From Leifsonia sp. 1010 (GTDB lineage Bacteria > Actinomycetota > Actinomycetes > Actinomycetales > Microbacteriaceae): a stretch of DNA of 64,000 nt. The notes beneath the pieces were generated by a model. That model saw only the letters and a list, made by a program, of their open reading frames with translations. It was not told the origin of the DNA and did no database searches. The DNA lies in the NCBI RefSeq assembly GCF_031455295.1, contig NZ_JAVDSL010000003.1:372001-436000 (forward strand), written 5' to 3'. The position numbers and the translations under genes were made by a program. Positions 21,763-32,409 of the stretch are shown one piece after another. The first letter of the stretch is position 1; each line of letters begins with the position of its first letter.

Positions 21763-22059
21763 TCAGCGGAATCCCAGGGTCACGTACAAGCCGATGATCA
21801 CCACGAGCATGGTGAGGCTCCAGCCGAAGTCGATCGCCACCGGGCCCATCGAGACGCGCGGGATGATCCGCCGGAAGAAGCGGATCGGCGGGTCGGTCAC
21901 GACGTACGTCGACTCTGCGAGCACCAGACCGAAACCGCGCGGGCGCCACTGGCGTGCGAAGACGCGCACCAGATCGAGCACGAACCGGGCCCAGAGGGCG
22001 AAGAAGTAGAGCAGCAACGCATAGTAGAGGACGGTCGCGATGAGGGAGACGACAAACAC
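21763..22059 (-). CDS. YggT-family membrane protein
   Basis: 98 residues with two membrane helices (about 3-28 and 76-96) and between them the family motif TDPPIRFFRRIIPR. It lies between sepF and divIVA, the standard position in Gram-positive dcw clusters. Its role in division is not settled. The GTG start follows GGGAGG with almost no spacing, so the real start could differ. Confidence 0.88.
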   Translation of the reverse strand: MFVVSLIATVLYYALLLYFFALWARFVLDLVRVFARQWRPRGFGLVLAESTYVVTDPPIRFFRRIIPRVSMGPVAIDFGWSLTMLVVIIGLYVTLGFR

Positions 22060-22076
22060 CCTCCCAGTATGGAGGA

Positions 22077-22132
22077 AAGCGCACCGCGTCCCCTGAGCGT
22101 CCGCAATGGACGACGAGGGAGGCGGTGCGCTT
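22077..22132 (-). terminator. Probable terminator after sepF
   Basis: An outer 11-bp stem (22077-22087 against 22122-22132) encloses further pairing (GTCC with GGAC). It lies 30 bp past the sepF stop and is followed in the minus direction by TTTCC. Confidence 0.65.
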
Positions 22133-22161
22133 GGAGCGTCGACGGGCCGGAGCCCGCAGGT

Positions 22162-22689
22162 TCAGGCCTGGGCGAAGAAGGAGGCGTCGACCTCGGCGTC
22201 CTGGCCGCCGTGCTCGCCCGAGACGACGACGTGGCTGGGCGACAGCAGGAACACCTTCGGGGTGACCCGCTCGATCTTGCCGTAGAGGCCCTGCGAGAGG
22301 CCGCTGGCGAAGTCGATGAGGCGGCGGGCGTCGCCCTCGCTCATCTGCGAGAGGTTGATGATGACCGGGATGCCCTCCCGGAAGGACTCGGCGATCGCCT
22401 GGGCGTCGCGGTACTGGCGGGGGTGGACCGTGAGGATCTCGTTCATTTCCTGTACCGATGCATTCCGTGCGGTGGACGACTTGCGCAGCGGCGTGACCGG
22501 AGCGCGACCGGCCGCGGGAGCGACCGGAGCGGGGTGGGGGACGGCCTGGACCGGCGACGGGGCCGGGGTGTGGACCGGTGCTTCGCGGCGCGGCTGGTGA
22601 TGAGCCTGCTCCTGCGGCTGCTCCTCGAACTCCAGTTCCTCGTCGGCGAGGCCCAGGTAGACCATCGTCTTCTTCAGCGGGTTGGCCAT
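22162..22689 (-). CDS. sepF: Cell division protein SepF
   Basis: 175 residues from ATG 22689 with GGAGG upstream. The start [18 protein letters not shown] is the membrane-binding helix, then a Pro/Ala/His linker (about 25-70), then the SepF core with [19 protein letters not shown]. SepF ties FtsZ filaments to the membrane and stands in for FtsA, which is absent from the cluster. Confidence 0.96.
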   Translation of the reverse strand: MANPLKKTMVYLGLADEELEFEEQPQEQAHHQPRREAPVHTPAPSPVQAVPHPAPVAPAAGRAPVTPLRKSSTARNASVQEMNEILTVHPRQYRDAQAIAESFREGIPVIINLSQMSEGDARRLIDFASGLSQGLYGKIERVTPKVFLLSPSHVVVSGEHGGQDAEVDASFFAQA

Positions 22690-22753
22690 GGTTCCTCCGT
22701 ACAGACCTGCGCGTCGACGCCTCGCCACGCACTTCGAACTCTTCGTTTCGAGA

Positions 22754-23467
22754 TTAACGAAGCTCCGGCCGATTCCCGGTAATGGCGGTCCCGATCCGAA
22801 GGTGTGTCGCGCCGGCCGCGATGGCTTCGCGGTAGTCCTGCGACATCCCCGCGGAGATCGACGTGGCCTCCGGCGCGAGCGCACGGACGCGGTCGGAGGC
22901 GGCACGGACACGCTCGAAGGCACTGGCGGGCGCCTCGCCGAGCGGGGCGACGGCCATGACGCCGAGCAGGTTCAGCCCGGGCGCTGCGAGCACGTGCTCC
23001 ACCAGCGGTTCGAGGTCGCGGTCGGCGACACCGCCGCGCGCGGGGTCGTCGGTGAGGTTCAGCTGGACGAACACATCCACATCGCGGTCGCCCTCGCCCT
23101 CGCGCGCGGCGAGGGCGTCGACGAGCGAGAACCGGTCGACCGAGTGGATGACGGACGCGTAGCGCCGCGCCTGCCGCGCCTTCTTGCTCTGCAGCTGGCC
23201 GACGAAATGCCACGTGAGGTCGAGGTCGGCGAGCTCCGCCGCCTTCTCCTGCGCCTCCTGGTGGCGGTTCTCCCCCACGTCGCGGACGCCGAGCTCGGCC
23301 AGCTCGCGGACGAGCGAGGCAGGGTGGAACTTCGTCACGACGATGGTCGTCAGCTCGTCGGGCGAACGGCCGGCGGCCCGGGCGGCGTCGGCGACGCCCT
23401 CCCGGACCGCGGCGAGCCGCTCGGCCAGCGGACTACTTGAGGAAGTCGGGGATGTCGAGGTCGTCAT
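22754..23467 (-). CDS. yggS: YggS-family PLP homeostasis protein
   Basis: 237 residues. It is a PLP-binding TIM barrel: the cofactor lysine is in VVTKFHP, and [24 protein letters not shown] and SAGMSQDY are family blocks. Its start overlaps the ftsZ end by 35 bp, so the two are coupled or a later start is used. The family buffers pyridoxal phosphate and affects amino-acid pools. Confidence 0.93.
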   Translation of the reverse strand: MTTSTSPTSSSSPLAERLAAVREGVADAARAAGRSPDELTTIVVTKFHPASLVRELAELGVRDVGENRHQEAQEKAAELADLDLTWHFVGQLQSKKARQARRYASVIHSVDRFSLVDALAAREGEGDRDVDVFVQLNLTDDPARGGVADRDLEPLVEHVLAAPGLNLLGVMAVAPLGEAPASAFERVRAASDRVRALAPEATSISAGMSQDYREAIAAGATHLRIGTAITGNRPELR

Positions 23468-24614
23468 TCTCGTCGTCGAACGCCGGGTCCTTCTGCTGGG
23501 CGGCCTCGGTCACGGGGCTCTCGCCGGTGTGCCAGGCGTCGTTGGTCACGGGCGCGGGGATCTCGCCCGCCTCCACCTCGGCGGAGGAGGCCACCTGCGA
23601 CTCCTCGGAGCCGGCCTCGATGTAGCTGGCGCGGCGCGCATCCACCGCGGCGGGCCGTGTGCTCGGCTCGCCGCCGTCGAATCCGGCCGCGATCACGGTC
23701 ACGCGCACCTCGTCGCCGAGGGTGTCGTCGATGACCGCGCCGAAGATGATGTTCGCCTCCGGGTGCACCGCCTCCTGCACCAGTCGGGCGGCGTCGTTGA
23801 TCTCGAAGATGCCGAGGTTCGATCCACCCTGGATGGAGAGCAGGACGCCGTGGGCGCCGTCGATGGACGCCTCCAGCAGCGGGGAGGCCACCGCCAGCTC
23901 CGCCGCCTTGATCGCCCGGTCGGCGCCGCGCGAGGAGCCGATGCCCATGAGGGCGGAGCCGGCTCCCTGCATGACCGACTTGACGTCAGCGAAGTCGAGG
24001 TTGATGAGGCCGGGGGTCGTGATGAGATCGGTGATGCCCTGGACACCGGCGAGGAGCACCTGGTCGGCGGTGGAGAACGCCTCCAGCATGCTGATGCCGC
24101 GGTCGCTGATCTCCAGCAGCCGGTCGTTCGGCACGACGATGAGGGTGTCGACCTCTTCCTTCAGGCGCTGCACGCCGGCCTCGGCCTGCTGCTGGCGGCG
24201 CTTGCCTTCGAAGGAGAACGGCTTGGTGACGACACCGATGGTCAGTGCGCCGATCGACTTCGCGATGCGCGCGACGACGGGTGCGCCACCGGTTCCGGTG
24301 CCGCCGCCCTCGCCCGCGGTGACGAAGACCATGTCAGCGCCCGCGAGGGCCTCCTCGATCTCCTCCGCGTGGTCCTCGGCGGCGCGACGGCCGACCTCGG
24401 GGTCCGCTCCGGCGCCGAGGCCGCGCGTGATCTCACGGCCGACGTCGAGCTTGACGTCGGCGTCGCTCATCAGCAGCGCCTGGGCGTCCGTGTTGATGGC
24501 GATGAACTCGACGCCGCGGAGGCCGAGCTCGATCATGCGGTTGACGGCGTTGACGCCGCCTCCGCCGATGCCGACGACCTTGATCACGGCGAGGTAGTTC
24601 TGTTGTGCTGTCAC
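23433..24614 (-). CDS. ftsZ: Cell division protein FtsZ
   Basis: 393 residues from GTG 24614, preceded by GGAGG. The GTP site includes [13 protein letters not shown] (16-27) and the tubulin signature [13 protein letters not shown] at 101-113. The end has an acidic linker and the conserved C-terminal peptide DLDIPDFLK, which binds SepF. It forms the division ring. The 142-bp upstream gap contains CATACT (minus strand, 24668-24673), a plausible -10 box, so ftsZ probably has its own promoter in addition to read-through. FtsR in this window is its likely activator. Confidence 0.98.
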   Translation of the reverse strand: MTAQQNYLAVIKVVGIGGGGVNAVNRMIELGLRGVEFIAINTDAQALLMSDADVKLDVGREITRGLGAGADPEVGRRAAEDHAEEIEEALAGADMVFVTAGEGGGTGTGGAPVVARIAKSIGALTIGVVTKPFSFEGKRRQQQAEAGVQRLKEEVDTLIVVPNDRLLEISDRGISMLEAFSTADQVLLAGVQGITDLITTPGLINLDFADVKSVMQGAGSALMGIGSSRGADRAIKAAELAVASPLLEASIDGAHGVLLSIQGGSNLGIFEINDAARLVQEAVHPEANIIFGAVIDDTLGDEVRVTVIAAGFDGGEPSTRPAAVDARRASYIEAGSEESQVASSAEVEAGEIPAPVTNDAWHTGESPVTEAAQQKDPAFDDENDDLDIPDFLK

Positions 24615-24756
24615 GTCCGGCCTCCACTGGAACCTTCAACCTCTAGCTGAGGCTTAAAGTCTTGCTGAGTATGCAATTCTCGATCCGACGTTAGGTGGGC
24701 CGGGCCGCCGCCCCGGTATCCGGTCAGGCGTGTCGGAAAAGTCGTGCCCAACCCGG

Positions 24757-25797
24757 TCATCCCGTCGTCACACTGTGGGGCGAGGAGACGTCGTACCGCG
24801 ACGATCCCGGCGCGCTCTTCAGCAGCGCGCCCAGGTCCGCCGCCTTCAGCGACGAGTCCTCCGCGCTCCCCCAGACCACGGTCGCACCGTTGCCCCGGAG
24901 GGTGAAGCTCACGTCGTCCTTCGTCTTGGCGGCGATGGTGTCGACCTGCGCCAGCACGTCCGCCGGGAGGGCGCTCAGCACGCTGGCCGCCGCGGCGAAC
25001 CCGGAGTCGGCATCCACGTCGGCCGCCCCGCCGCTCGCCGCGATCAGCGGGTAGCCGTCCGGCCGCTTCTCGCTGCTCGAGATCGGCACCTTCGCGGCGT
25101 CCACCAGCGTGTACGCGGCCCCCCGCTGGATGACGCCGACCGGCTGCCGCTCCACCACGCGCACGATGATCGAGTCGGGCGGGTGGCTCTCCACCGTGTA
25201 GCTGCGGATGAGCGGGAACGCGGCCAGGTCGCTCGAGATGCCCGCCTGGTCGAGCAGCGGCAGCGGGGTGCCCAACTGGTCCGAGAGCTTCTTCTCGACG
25301 GCCTTCGCGTCCAGGCGGGAGGTGCCGGTCACCTGGATGTGCTTCAGCGCGAGCAGCGGCGAGTACGCGATGAGCGCGACGGAGAGCACGAGCCCCGCCA
25401 CGACGGCGGCCGCGGCCAGCCACATGATGCGACGGCGTCGCGACCGCTTGGTGAAGCGGCGCACCTCGCCGCGCTCGAGCCGTTTGCGCTCGCGGCGGGC
25501 CGCCCGCAGCGCCTTGTCGATCTCCCGGTTGGTGGGGAGCCGGGAGTACGGGGACGTGTCCGTCGAGGTTTCGGTGCGCGGAGTGCGGACCGGTTCGGCT
25601 TCGGCGGGCGGCGCCGCCGGTGCGGCCTGTGCGGCAGATGGATCGGCGATCACCGGGATGGGTTCGGTCACCGTGCCGACGCCGCGCGCGGGCGCAGCCT
25701 CCCGCCGCTGCTCGTCGCGCGCCTCCGGCTCGTGCCGCAGCGGAGCGGGCGCGGACGCCGGCACCTCCTGCCGGTCGAAACCCTGGGGACGCTTCAC
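24757..25797 (-). CDS. ftsQ: Cell division protein FtsQ
   Basis: 346 residues from a GTG. A long, disordered Pro/Ala/Arg-rich cytosolic part (1-120) precedes one helix (about 123-146), then the POTRA domain (ALKHIQVTGTSRLDAKAV, PLIRSYTVESHPPDSIIVRVVERQPVG) and the beta domain. It belongs to the divisome scaffold. It follows murC and precedes ftsZ as in other actinobacteria. The stretched N-terminus is longer than the usual FtsQ cytosolic segment. Confidence 0.92.
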   Translation of the reverse strand: MKRPQGFDRQEVPASAPAPLRHEPEARDEQRREAAPARGVGTVTEPIPVIADPSAAQAAPAAPPAEAEPVRTPRTETSTDTSPYSRLPTNREIDKALRAARRERKRLERGEVRRFTKRSRRRRIMWLAAAAVVAGLVLSVALIAYSPLLALKHIQVTGTSRLDAKAVEKKLSDQLGTPLPLLDQAGISSDLAAFPLIRSYTVESHPPDSIIVRVVERQPVGVIQRGAAYTLVDAAKVPISSSEKRPDGYPLIAASGGAADVDADSGFAAAASVLSALPADVLAQVDTIAAKTKDDVSFTLRGNGATVVWGSAEDSSLKAADLGALLKSAPGSSRYDVSSPHSVTTG

Positions 25798-25808
25798 CGA
25801 GCGGCCCG

Positions 25809-27236
25809 CTACACGCCGGCGGCGTCCGGGTGCTCCCGGCGCAGCGAGTCGAGCAGCTGGGGCACGATGCGGTAGACGTCGCCGCAGCCGAGGGTGATCA
25901 CGAAGTCGCCCTCCCGGGCGATCTGAGCGGTGTGGTCGGCGGCCTGCTGCCAGTCGGCGATGAAGGCCACGCGCTCGGGATGCTCGAAGCGATCGGCGAC
26001 GAGCGCTCCCGTCACGCCGGGCTCCGGGTCTTCGCGCGCTCCGTACACGTCGAGCACGACGGTCTCGTCGGCGTAGCGCTCGAGCGTCTCGGCGAACTCC
26101 TGGGCGAACAGACGCGTCCGGCTGTACAGGTGCGGCTGGTGGACCGCGATGATGCGCCCGTCTCCGACGACCGTGCGGGCGGCGGAGAGCGCGGCGGCGA
26201 CCTCGGTCGGGTGGTGGGCGTAGTCGTCGTAGACGCTGACGCCTCCCACCGTGCCGTGCAGCTCGAAGCGGCGCTCGGTGCCGCCGAACTCGGCGATGGC
26301 GGCGAGGGAGGCGGCCGGGTCGAATCCGAGGCCGGTCAGCACGGCGAAGGCGCCGCCGGCGTTGATGGCGTTGTGCCGCCCGGGCACGCGCAGCCGTGCG
26401 GAGTAGTCCTCGCCCTGGTAGCGCAGGGTGAACGACACCGGGCCGTCGGTCACGATGGAGTGGACGCGGACGTCCGCGTCCTCCGCCTCACCGAACGTGA
26501 CGATCCGCTTGTCGGGCGCCTGCTCGCGCAGTCGGCCGGTCACGTGCACGGCTCCCGCGTCGTCGGACGAGACGACGACGAACTCGTCCGCCTCGCGGGC
26601 GAACGACACGAAGGCGTCCTCGAACGCCTCCAGCGATCCGTAGTGGTCGAGGTGGTCGGGGTCGACGTTGGTGATCAGGGCGACGGCCGTGTCGTAGAGC
26701 AGGAACGAGCCGTCCGACTCGTCCGCCTCCACCACGAAGAGCTCGCCGGTACCGGTCTTCGAGCTCGTGCCGAGGGAGGCGATGACGCCGCCGTTCACGA
26801 AGCTCGGGTCCTCGCCGAGGCCCAGCAGCCCGGTGATGATCATGCCGGTGGAGGTCGTCTTGCCGTGCGCGCCGGCCACGGCGACCAGCCGCGAACGGTT
26901 GATCAGCCAGGCGAGCGCCTGCGACCGGTGCAGCACCGGCAGGCCCTTCTCGAGTGCCAGCTGGTACTCCGGGTTGTCCTGCCAGAGGGCGCCGGTGACG
27001 ACCAGCGTGTCGGCGTCGCCGACGTTCGCGGCGTCGTGGCCGATGGCGATCGTCGCACCGAGGTTCCGCAGGGTGTCGATGTTCGCGGAGTGCCGCACGT
27101 CCGATCCGGTCACGGTGTAGCCGGCCTCGAGGAACAGGCGGGCGATGCCGCTCATCCCGGAACCGCCGATGCCGACGAAGTGGAGCTTTCCGAGCTCCTC
27201 CGGGAGGGCGAGGGTCAGGTCGGGCTTGATCGTCAC
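25809..27236 (-). CDS. murC: UDP-N-acetylmuramate--amino acid ligase MurC
   Basis: 475 residues. The Rossmann start [14 protein letters not shown] and the ATP loop GAHGKTTST are clear, and DYAHHPTEV marks the C-terminal ligase domain. It adds the first stem residue to UDP-MurNAc. In Microbacteriaceae with B-type murein that residue is often glycine rather than L-alanine; this is family knowledge, not readable here. It lies 167 bp after murG, with the palindrome 27327-27383 in the gap. Confidence 0.97.
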   Translation of the reverse strand: MTIKPDLTLALPEELGKLHFVGIGGSGMSGIARLFLEAGYTVTGSDVRHSANIDTLRNLGATIAIGHDAANVGDADTLVVTGALWQDNPEYQLALEKGLPVLHRSQALAWLINRSRLVAVAGAHGKTTSTGMIITGLLGLGEDPSFVNGGVIASLGTSSKTGTGELFVVEADESDGSFLLYDTAVALITNVDPDHLDHYGSLEAFEDAFVSFAREADEFVVVSSDDAGAVHVTGRLREQAPDKRIVTFGEAEDADVRVHSIVTDGPVSFTLRYQGEDYSARLRVPGRHNAINAGGAFAVLTGLGFDPAASLAAIAEFGGTERRFELHGTVGGVSVYDDYAHHPTEVAAALSAARTVVGDGRIIAVHQPHLYSRTRLFAQEFAETLERYADETVVLDVYGAREDPEPGVTGALVADRFEHPERVAFIADWQQAADHTAQIAREGDFVITLGCGDVYRIVPQLLDSLRREHPDAAGV

Positions 27237-27326
27237 AGGTACAGCTTTCGGTTACGCGAGAGGGACTCCATCCAGTATGAGGCTACGCGGCGACCCTGCG
27301 GATCGGCCCGAGGCTCACCGAGCGGT

Positions 27327-27383
27327 CTGTGGGTCGCAACACGCCGTTATGCTCACGCCGGAACGGCGTGTTGCGACCCACAG
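27327..27383. repeat. Solo family A palindrome between murG and murC
   Basis: Perfect 22-bp arms (27327-27348 and 27362-27383) around a 13-nt loop. The arms contain the family A core CGCAACACGCCG and outer CTGTGGGT. It is the best preserved copy in the window, 22 kb from the array. No T tract follows on either side, so it is not a standard intrinsic terminator. Confidence 0.9.
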
Positions 27384-27403
27384 CCGCGCGACCCACAGCC
27401 GTG

Positions 27404-28471
27404 TCAGAGGGCCGAGCGGATGAGGGCGACCATCCGGTCGGAGCCGTCGCGGACCCCGACCGACGCGGCCCGGCGCGCCATCTCGGCCACGCGGGCGCGG
27501 TCGGACAGCAGCGGAAGCAGCTCGCCGTCCACCCAGTCCGGGGTGAAGGCCGCGTCGTCGACGAGCACGCCGCCGCCCGCCTCGACGACGCCGGCCGCGT
27601 TGAACCGCTGCTCGCCGTTGCCGATCGGGAAGGGGACGTACACCGCCGGGATGCCCAGCGCGGCGAACTCGCACACCGTCGCGGCGCCCGCGCGCGCGAC
27701 CGCGACGTCGGTCAGCGCGAAGGCGAGATCCATGCGGTCGCAGTAGTCCAGCAGGCGGTAGTGCTCGATTCCGGGGTCCGTCAGTTCACCGCGGCCGCCC
27801 TGGATGTGCAGCACCTGCCAGCCGGCGGCCGTCAGCTCGGCGGCGCGCGCGAAGACGGTCTGGTTGATCCGGCGCGCGCCGAGGGAGCCGCCCGTGACGA
27901 GCAGCGTCGGACGTTCGGGGTCGAGCCCGAACTCGGCCGCGGCCTGCGGGCGCGCGGCGGCCGCATCCAGCTCCTCGATCTCCACCCGCAGCGGCATGCC
28001 GACGAAGGTGGGATGCGGCAGTGGCGTGCCCTCGAACGCCGCGCCGACCCAGGGTGTGTAGCGGGCGCCGAGCCGGTTCGCGAGACCCGGCCGCGCGTTC
28101 GCCTCGTGCAGGACGAGCGGGACGCCCTCGCGTCGGGCCGCCGAGTAGGCCGGGGCCGCGGCATAGCCGCCGAAGCCGACGACGGCGTCGATCCCGCGGT
28201 CGCGGATCAGGGCGCGGACGGTCGCGATGCTGCGCCGGTACTCGCCCGGGAAGCGCAGCGCGGCCGCGTTCGGGCGGCGCGGGAACGGGAGCTTCGGGAT
28301 GGTCGCGAGCTCGTAGCCGCGCTGCGGGACCAGACGCGCTTCGAGTCCCTCCTTCGTCCCGAGCACCAGCACCTCGGCATCCGGTTGGTCACGGCGCAGA
28401 CGATCGGCGACGGCGAGCAGGGGGTTCACGTGGCCGGCGGTGCCCCCGCCGGCGAGAAGGTACCGCGTCAT
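27404..28471 (-). CDS. murG: MurG N-acetylglucosaminyltransferase
   Basis: 355 residues. The GT-B fold landmarks are GGGTAGHVNP at the start, HEANARPGLANR, TGGSLGARRIN, and the donor-site AGAATVCEFAALGIPAVYVPFP. It makes lipid II from lipid I on the inner leaflet. Its start overlaps the ftsW end by four bases (ATGA). Confidence 0.97.
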   Translation of the reverse strand: MTRYLLAGGGTAGHVNPLLAVADRLRRDQPDAEVLVLGTKEGLEARLVPQRGYELATIPKLPFPRRPNAAALRFPGEYRRSIATVRALIRDRGIDAVVGFGGYAAAPAYSAARREGVPLVLHEANARPGLANRLGARYTPWVGAAFEGTPLPHPTFVGMPLRVEIEELDAAAARPQAAAEFGLDPERPTLLVTGGSLGARRINQTVFARAAELTAAGWQVLHIQGGRGELTDPGIEHYRLLDYCDRMDLAFALTDVAVARAGAATVCEFAALGIPAVYVPFPIGNGEQRFNAAGVVEAGGGVLVDDAAFTPDWVDGELLPLLSDRARVAEMARRAASVGVRDGSDRMVALIRSAL

Positions 28472-29754
28472 GCCCGGCGGCCCGCCGAACCGGTCTCGGA
28501 GGCGGCCAGGGAGTCACGGTGCGACTGCCGCGCGAACGACAGCACGATTCCGATGGCGATCATGGAACTGATCATCGCAGTCCCTCCCGCAGAGATCAGT
28601 GGGAGCGGGACGCCGAGCACCGGGATCACCCCCAGCACCACGGCGATGTTGACGAACGCCTGGCCGATCAGCCACACCATGATCGCCGCCGTCGTCACCC
28701 GCGCGAACGGGTCGGTCGACGCGTGGATGATGCGCAGGAAGACGACCGCGAGCATCACGAAGAGCAGGAGCACGACCACCGCGCCGATGAGACCGAGCTC
28801 CTCGCCGATGATCGCGAAGATGAAGTCGGTGTCCGCTGCCGGCAGCCACGACCACTTGGAGTGGGAGTTTCCGAGCCCGACACCGAAGACGCCGCCCGAG
28901 GCCAGCGCGTAGAAGCCGTTCTTGATCTGCCAGTCCACGTCCGGGTTCGCGACGCTCGTCCCGCCGAAGTAGGCGGCGATGCGGCCGACACGGCTCGCGC
29001 TCGACAGCGCGACCACGACCGCGAGGGCGCCGACGGCGACGACACCGGTGAGGAGGTAGCGGAGGCGCACGCCGGCGAAGTAGAGGGCGCCGAGGATGAG
29101 CGCCGCCATGATCATGGTCGTGCCCAGGTCGCCGCCGAGCAGCACGAGCGCGACCGCGCCTCCCGCGATGGGGACGACCGGGACGGCGACGTGCTTCCAC
29201 TGGTCGAGCACATCCCGTTTGCGTGCGAGGACGACGCCCAGCCAGACGACGAGAGCGAGCTTGATCGCCTCCGACGGCTGCGCCGTGACCGAGCCGATGC
29301 GCAGCCAGTTGCGGTTGCCGCCGATCTCGACGCCCAGCGGAGTGAGCAGCACGAGCAGCTGCAGGAAGCAGGCGGCGCCGAGGAAGAACCAGATCGTCTT
29401 CTTCCAGAACCCGCGCGGGATGCGGGAAACGAGGAACATCAGCGGGAGGCCGACCAGCGTGTACGCGCCCTGCGACCAGAAGCGGGAGAAGAAGTTGTCG
29501 TCGTCGTTGTGGGCCTCGACCGACGAGGAGGACAGCACCATCACGAGGCCGAAGACGACCATGAACAGCGTGATGCCGAGCAGGAGGAAGTAGTTGGCCG
29601 ACTCGGAGGTCATCCCCCGGCCCAGCTGGATGCGCGTGGTCAGCGCGCCGATGCGTGCGGCGGCGCTGGGGCGCGACGCCGGCTGGGCGGCGTTCTGGCC
29701 TGCGGCGGTCGGGCGCTCAGTCCTGCGCGTCGGGACGCGGGGCGGACTCGTCAT
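28468..29754 (-). CDS. ftsW: FtsW septal peptidoglycan polymerase
   Basis: 428 residues from ATG 29754, chosen for the GGAGGTGAGG upstream rather than the GTG nine bases earlier. SEDS family: about ten helices with the conserved GVGLGNSHSKWSWLPAADTDFIFA block, and PLPLISAGGTAMISSM near the end. It polymerises lipid II with FtsI. It overlaps murD by 38 bp and murG by four, so translation is coupled. Confidence 0.95.
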   Translation of the reverse strand: MTSPPRVPTRRTERPTAAGQNAAQPASRPSAAARIGALTTRIQLGRGMTSESANYFLLLGITLFMVVFGLVMVLSSSSVEAHNDDDNFFSRFWSQGAYTLVGLPLMFLVSRIPRGFWKKTIWFFLGAACFLQLLVLLTPLGVEIGGNRNWLRIGSVTAQPSEAIKLALVVWLGVVLARKRDVLDQWKHVAVPVVPIAGGAVALVLLGGDLGTTMIMAALILGALYFAGVRLRYLLTGVVAVGALAVVVALSSASRVGRIAAYFGGTSVANPDVDWQIKNGFYALASGGVFGVGLGNSHSKWSWLPAADTDFIFAIIGEELGLIGAVVVLLLFVMLAVVFLRIIHASTDPFARVTTAAIMVWLIGQAFVNIAVVLGVIPVLGVPLPLISAGGTAMISSMIAIGIVLSFARQSHRDSLAASETGSAGRRA

Positions 29755-31297
29755 CCGCCTCACCTCCCAAGTACTCGTTCACGGCCGACTGGAAGCGGCG
29801 GCCTCGTTCTGCGTAGTCGGCGAACTGGTCCATCGATGCCGCCGCCGGAGCGAGCAGCACGGTGTCTCCTTCGTGCGCGAGATCACCGGCCAGCCGAACC
29901 GCCGTCGGCATGACCTCTTCAGTCTCGTCGGCGACGACCTCCAGCACCGGAAGGTCCGGCGCGTGTCGTCGGAATGCGGCGAGGAGCGGCTCCCGGTCGA
30001 CGCCGATCAGCACCGCGCCGCGAAGGCGCCCGACGTGCCGGCCGACCAGCGCATCCACGTCGACGCCCTTGAGCAGGCCGCCGACCAGCCACACCACCGA
30101 CGGGTAGGCGCGGAGGGAGGCGTCGGCCGCGTGCGGGTTCGTCGCCTTGGAGTCGTCCACCCAGTTCACTCCGGCCTGGACGCGCACCAGCTCGATGCGG
30201 TGGGCATCGAGCCGGAAGGCCGTCAGGACGTCGCGGATGACCTGCGGAGCGACCCCGTACGACCGCGCGAGCGCGCTGGCGGCGAGGATGTTCGCGACGA
30301 CGTGCGGCGCCGAGAGCCCGGCCTCCTGCAGTTCGTCGAGAGTGGTCAGCTCGAGCGCCGCGTTCGCACGGTCGTCGAGGAAGGCGCGGTCGCAGAGGAT
30401 GCCGTCCACGATCCCGAAGTCGCTCGGGCCGGGCACGCCGAGGCCGAAGCCGATGGCGCGTGCGCCCTCGGTGACCTCCGCCTCCTCCACCATGTGCAGG
30501 GTGTTCTCGTCGGCCTTGTTGTAGACGCAGGCGACGCGGGTGTTGTCGTACACCTTCGCTTTGGCGGCGATGTACGCCTCGAGCGACCCGTGCCAGTCGA
30601 GGTGGTCGTCGGCGATGTTGAGGCACGCCGCCGAGAACGGCGACAGCTCGCCGCCCGCGTTCCGGTTGACCCAGTGCAGCTGGTAGCTGGAGAGCTCGAC
30701 CACGAGCACGTCGAATCCCTCGGGATCGCGGATGGCGTCGAGGACCGGGACGCCGATGTTGCCGCACGGTGCGACGCGGTTGCCTCCGGCGAGGATCATC
30801 GTCGCCGTGAGCTGCACGGTGGTCGTCTTGCCGTTGGTGCCGGTGACGCAGATCCAGTCGGCAGGGCCCTCGGCTCCGTCGGGACGGGCGACCTTGTCGC
30901 GCAGACGCCAGGCGAGCTCGATGTCGCCCCACACGGCCGTGCCGCGCTCCTCCGCCCACAGCAGCAGGGGGTGATCCCAGTGGAAGCCCGGCGACGCGAT
31001 GACCAGTTGGGGGTCGAACGCGACGAGACGCTCCGGCGGCGCGGTGAGGTCGGGCTCCTCGAGGAGCTCGGCGCCGATGACCTCCAGCAGCATCCGCCGC
31101 TCGTCGTCGGCCTTCGCCGCGACGACCAGCACGTCGGCACCCAGCTCGGCGAGCGTGTCCGCGACCGAGAAGCCGGTGACGCCCAGGCCGTACACCGCAA
31201 CCCGCAGGCCGCTCCAGTCGTGGTGCCAGCTGGTCAGAGCGGCCAGGCGCTCCGCCAGGGCGTCGCCCGCGCGGGCGGTGTCGTCGGAATCGGTCAC
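29717..31297 (-). CDS. murD: UDP-MurNAc-L-alanine--D-glutamate ligase MurD
   Basis: 526 residues from the GTG that overlaps the mraY stop (GTGA). N-terminal [13 protein letters not shown] loop GTNGKTTT, and [11 protein letters not shown] are standard MurD features. It adds D-Glu, the second stem residue, to the muropeptide precursor. A little longer than typical (about 450-500) because of an N-terminal extension of some 30 residues and an acidic C-terminus. Confidence 0.96.
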   Translation of the reverse strand: MTDSDDTARAGDALAERLAALTSWHHDWSGLRVAVYGLGVTGFSVADTLAELGADVLVVAAKADDERRMLLEVIGAELLEEPDLTAPPERLVAFDPQLVIASPGFHWDHPLLLWAEERGTAVWGDIELAWRLRDKVARPDGAEGPADWICVTGTNGKTTTVQLTATMILAGGNRVAPCGNIGVPVLDAIRDPEGFDVLVVELSSYQLHWVNRNAGGELSPFSAACLNIADDHLDWHGSLEAYIAAKAKVYDNTRVACVYNKADENTLHMVEEAEVTEGARAIGFGLGVPGPSDFGIVDGILCDRAFLDDRANAALELTTLDELQEAGLSAPHVVANILAASALARSYGVAPQVIRDVLTAFRLDAHRIELVRVQAGVNWVDDSKATNPHAADASLRAYPSVVWLVGGLLKGVDVDALVGRHVGRLRGAVLIGVDREPLLAAFRRHAPDLPVLEVVADETEEVMPTAVRLAGDLAHEGDTVLLAPAAASMDQFADYAERGRRFQSAVNEYLGGEADDESAPRPDAQD

Positions 31298-32409
31298 GTC
31301 GCCAGCCACTCCAGGTAGAAGGACCCGACGCCGGCGGCGACGAGCAGTCCGCCGATGATCCAGAACCGCACGACGACCGTCACCTCCGCCCATCCCTTCA
31401 GCTCGAAGTGATGATGGATCGGGCTCATCAGGAAGATGCGTTTGCCGTGCGTGAGCTTGAAGTACGCCCGCTGCACGATCACCGACCCGGCCTCGATGAC
31501 GAAGATGCCGCCGATGAGGATGAGCAGCAGCTCGGTGCGGCTCAGGATGGCGAGGGCCGCGACCGCGCCGCCGAGCGCCAGCGAGCCGGTGTCGCCGAGG
31601 AAGATCTGTGCGGGCGAGGTGTTCCACCAGAGGAAGCCGACGACCGCGCCGACGATCGCTGTCGCGACGATCGCGAGGTCGAACGGATCGCGCACGTCGT
31701 AGCATTTCGCGACGTTCTCGGGGTTCAGGTTGATGCTCGCGCACGACTGGATCGACTGCCAGAAGCCGATGATGATGTAGGCGCCGATCGCGAGGATGGA
31801 CGCGCCGGAGGCGAGCCCGTCGAGGCCGTCCGTGACGTTCACGCCGTTCGAGGTCGCCGCGACCAGGAAGTTGATCCAGATCAGGTAGAGGCCGTAGCCG
31901 ACGATCACGCCGATGGCGCCGTACCGGGTGATCTCGCCGAAGTCGATCGCCGGCAGGTCGCGGATGAAGGACACCGTCATCGTCGCGGGCGTGTAGCCGT
32001 TGCCGTTCGGGAAGCGGATCGCGAGGAACGCCCAGACGGTCGCGACGATGACCTGGCCGGCCACCTTGGCCCAGCCGGTGAGCCCGAGGCTGCGCTCGCG
32101 CCGGGTCTTCAGGAAGTCGTCGATGAACCCGACCACGCCCAGACCGACCATGAGGAACAGCACGAGGAGCGCAGAGACGCTCGTCTCGTCGCCCGTCAGC
32201 AGGAGGGCCGTGAAGTAGCCGAACAGCGTGCCGAGGATGACGACGATGCCGCCCATGGTCGCGGTGCCGCGCTTGGCGTGGTGGCTCTGCGGTCCGTCGT
32301 CGCGGATGAACTGTCCCCACTGCAGCCGGCGGAAGAGCCGGATGAAGAGCGGGGTCAGGAAGAGCGTGAACGCCATCGACAGCGCACCGGATGTCAGCAG
32401 GGCTCTCAC
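31294..32409 (-). CDS. mraY: Phospho-MurNAc-pentapeptide transferase MraY
   Basis: 371 residues, ten predicted helices. The catalytic signatures are GFIDDFLK, the [12 protein letters not shown] loop and the HHHFELKGW histidine motif. It makes lipid I from UDP-MurNAc-pentapeptide and undecaprenyl phosphate. It overlaps murF and murD by four bases at each side. Confidence 0.98.
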   Translation of the reverse strand: MRALLTSGALSMAFTLFLTPLFIRLFRRLQWGQFIRDDGPQSHHAKRGTATMGGIVVILGTLFGYFTALLLTGDETSVSALLVLFLMVGLGVVGFIDDFLKTRRERSLGLTGWAKVAGQVIVATVWAFLAIRFPNGNGYTPATMTVSFIRDLPAIDFGEITRYGAIGVIVGYGLYLIWINFLVAATSNGVNVTDGLDGLASGASILAIGAYIIIGFWQSIQSCASINLNPENVAKCYDVRDPFDLAIVATAIVGAVVGFLWWNTSPAQIFLGDTGSLALGGAVAALAILSRTELLLILIGGIFVIEAGSVIVQRAYFKLTHGKRIFLMSPIHHHFELKGWAEVTVVVRFWIIGGLLVAAGVGSFYLEWLAT

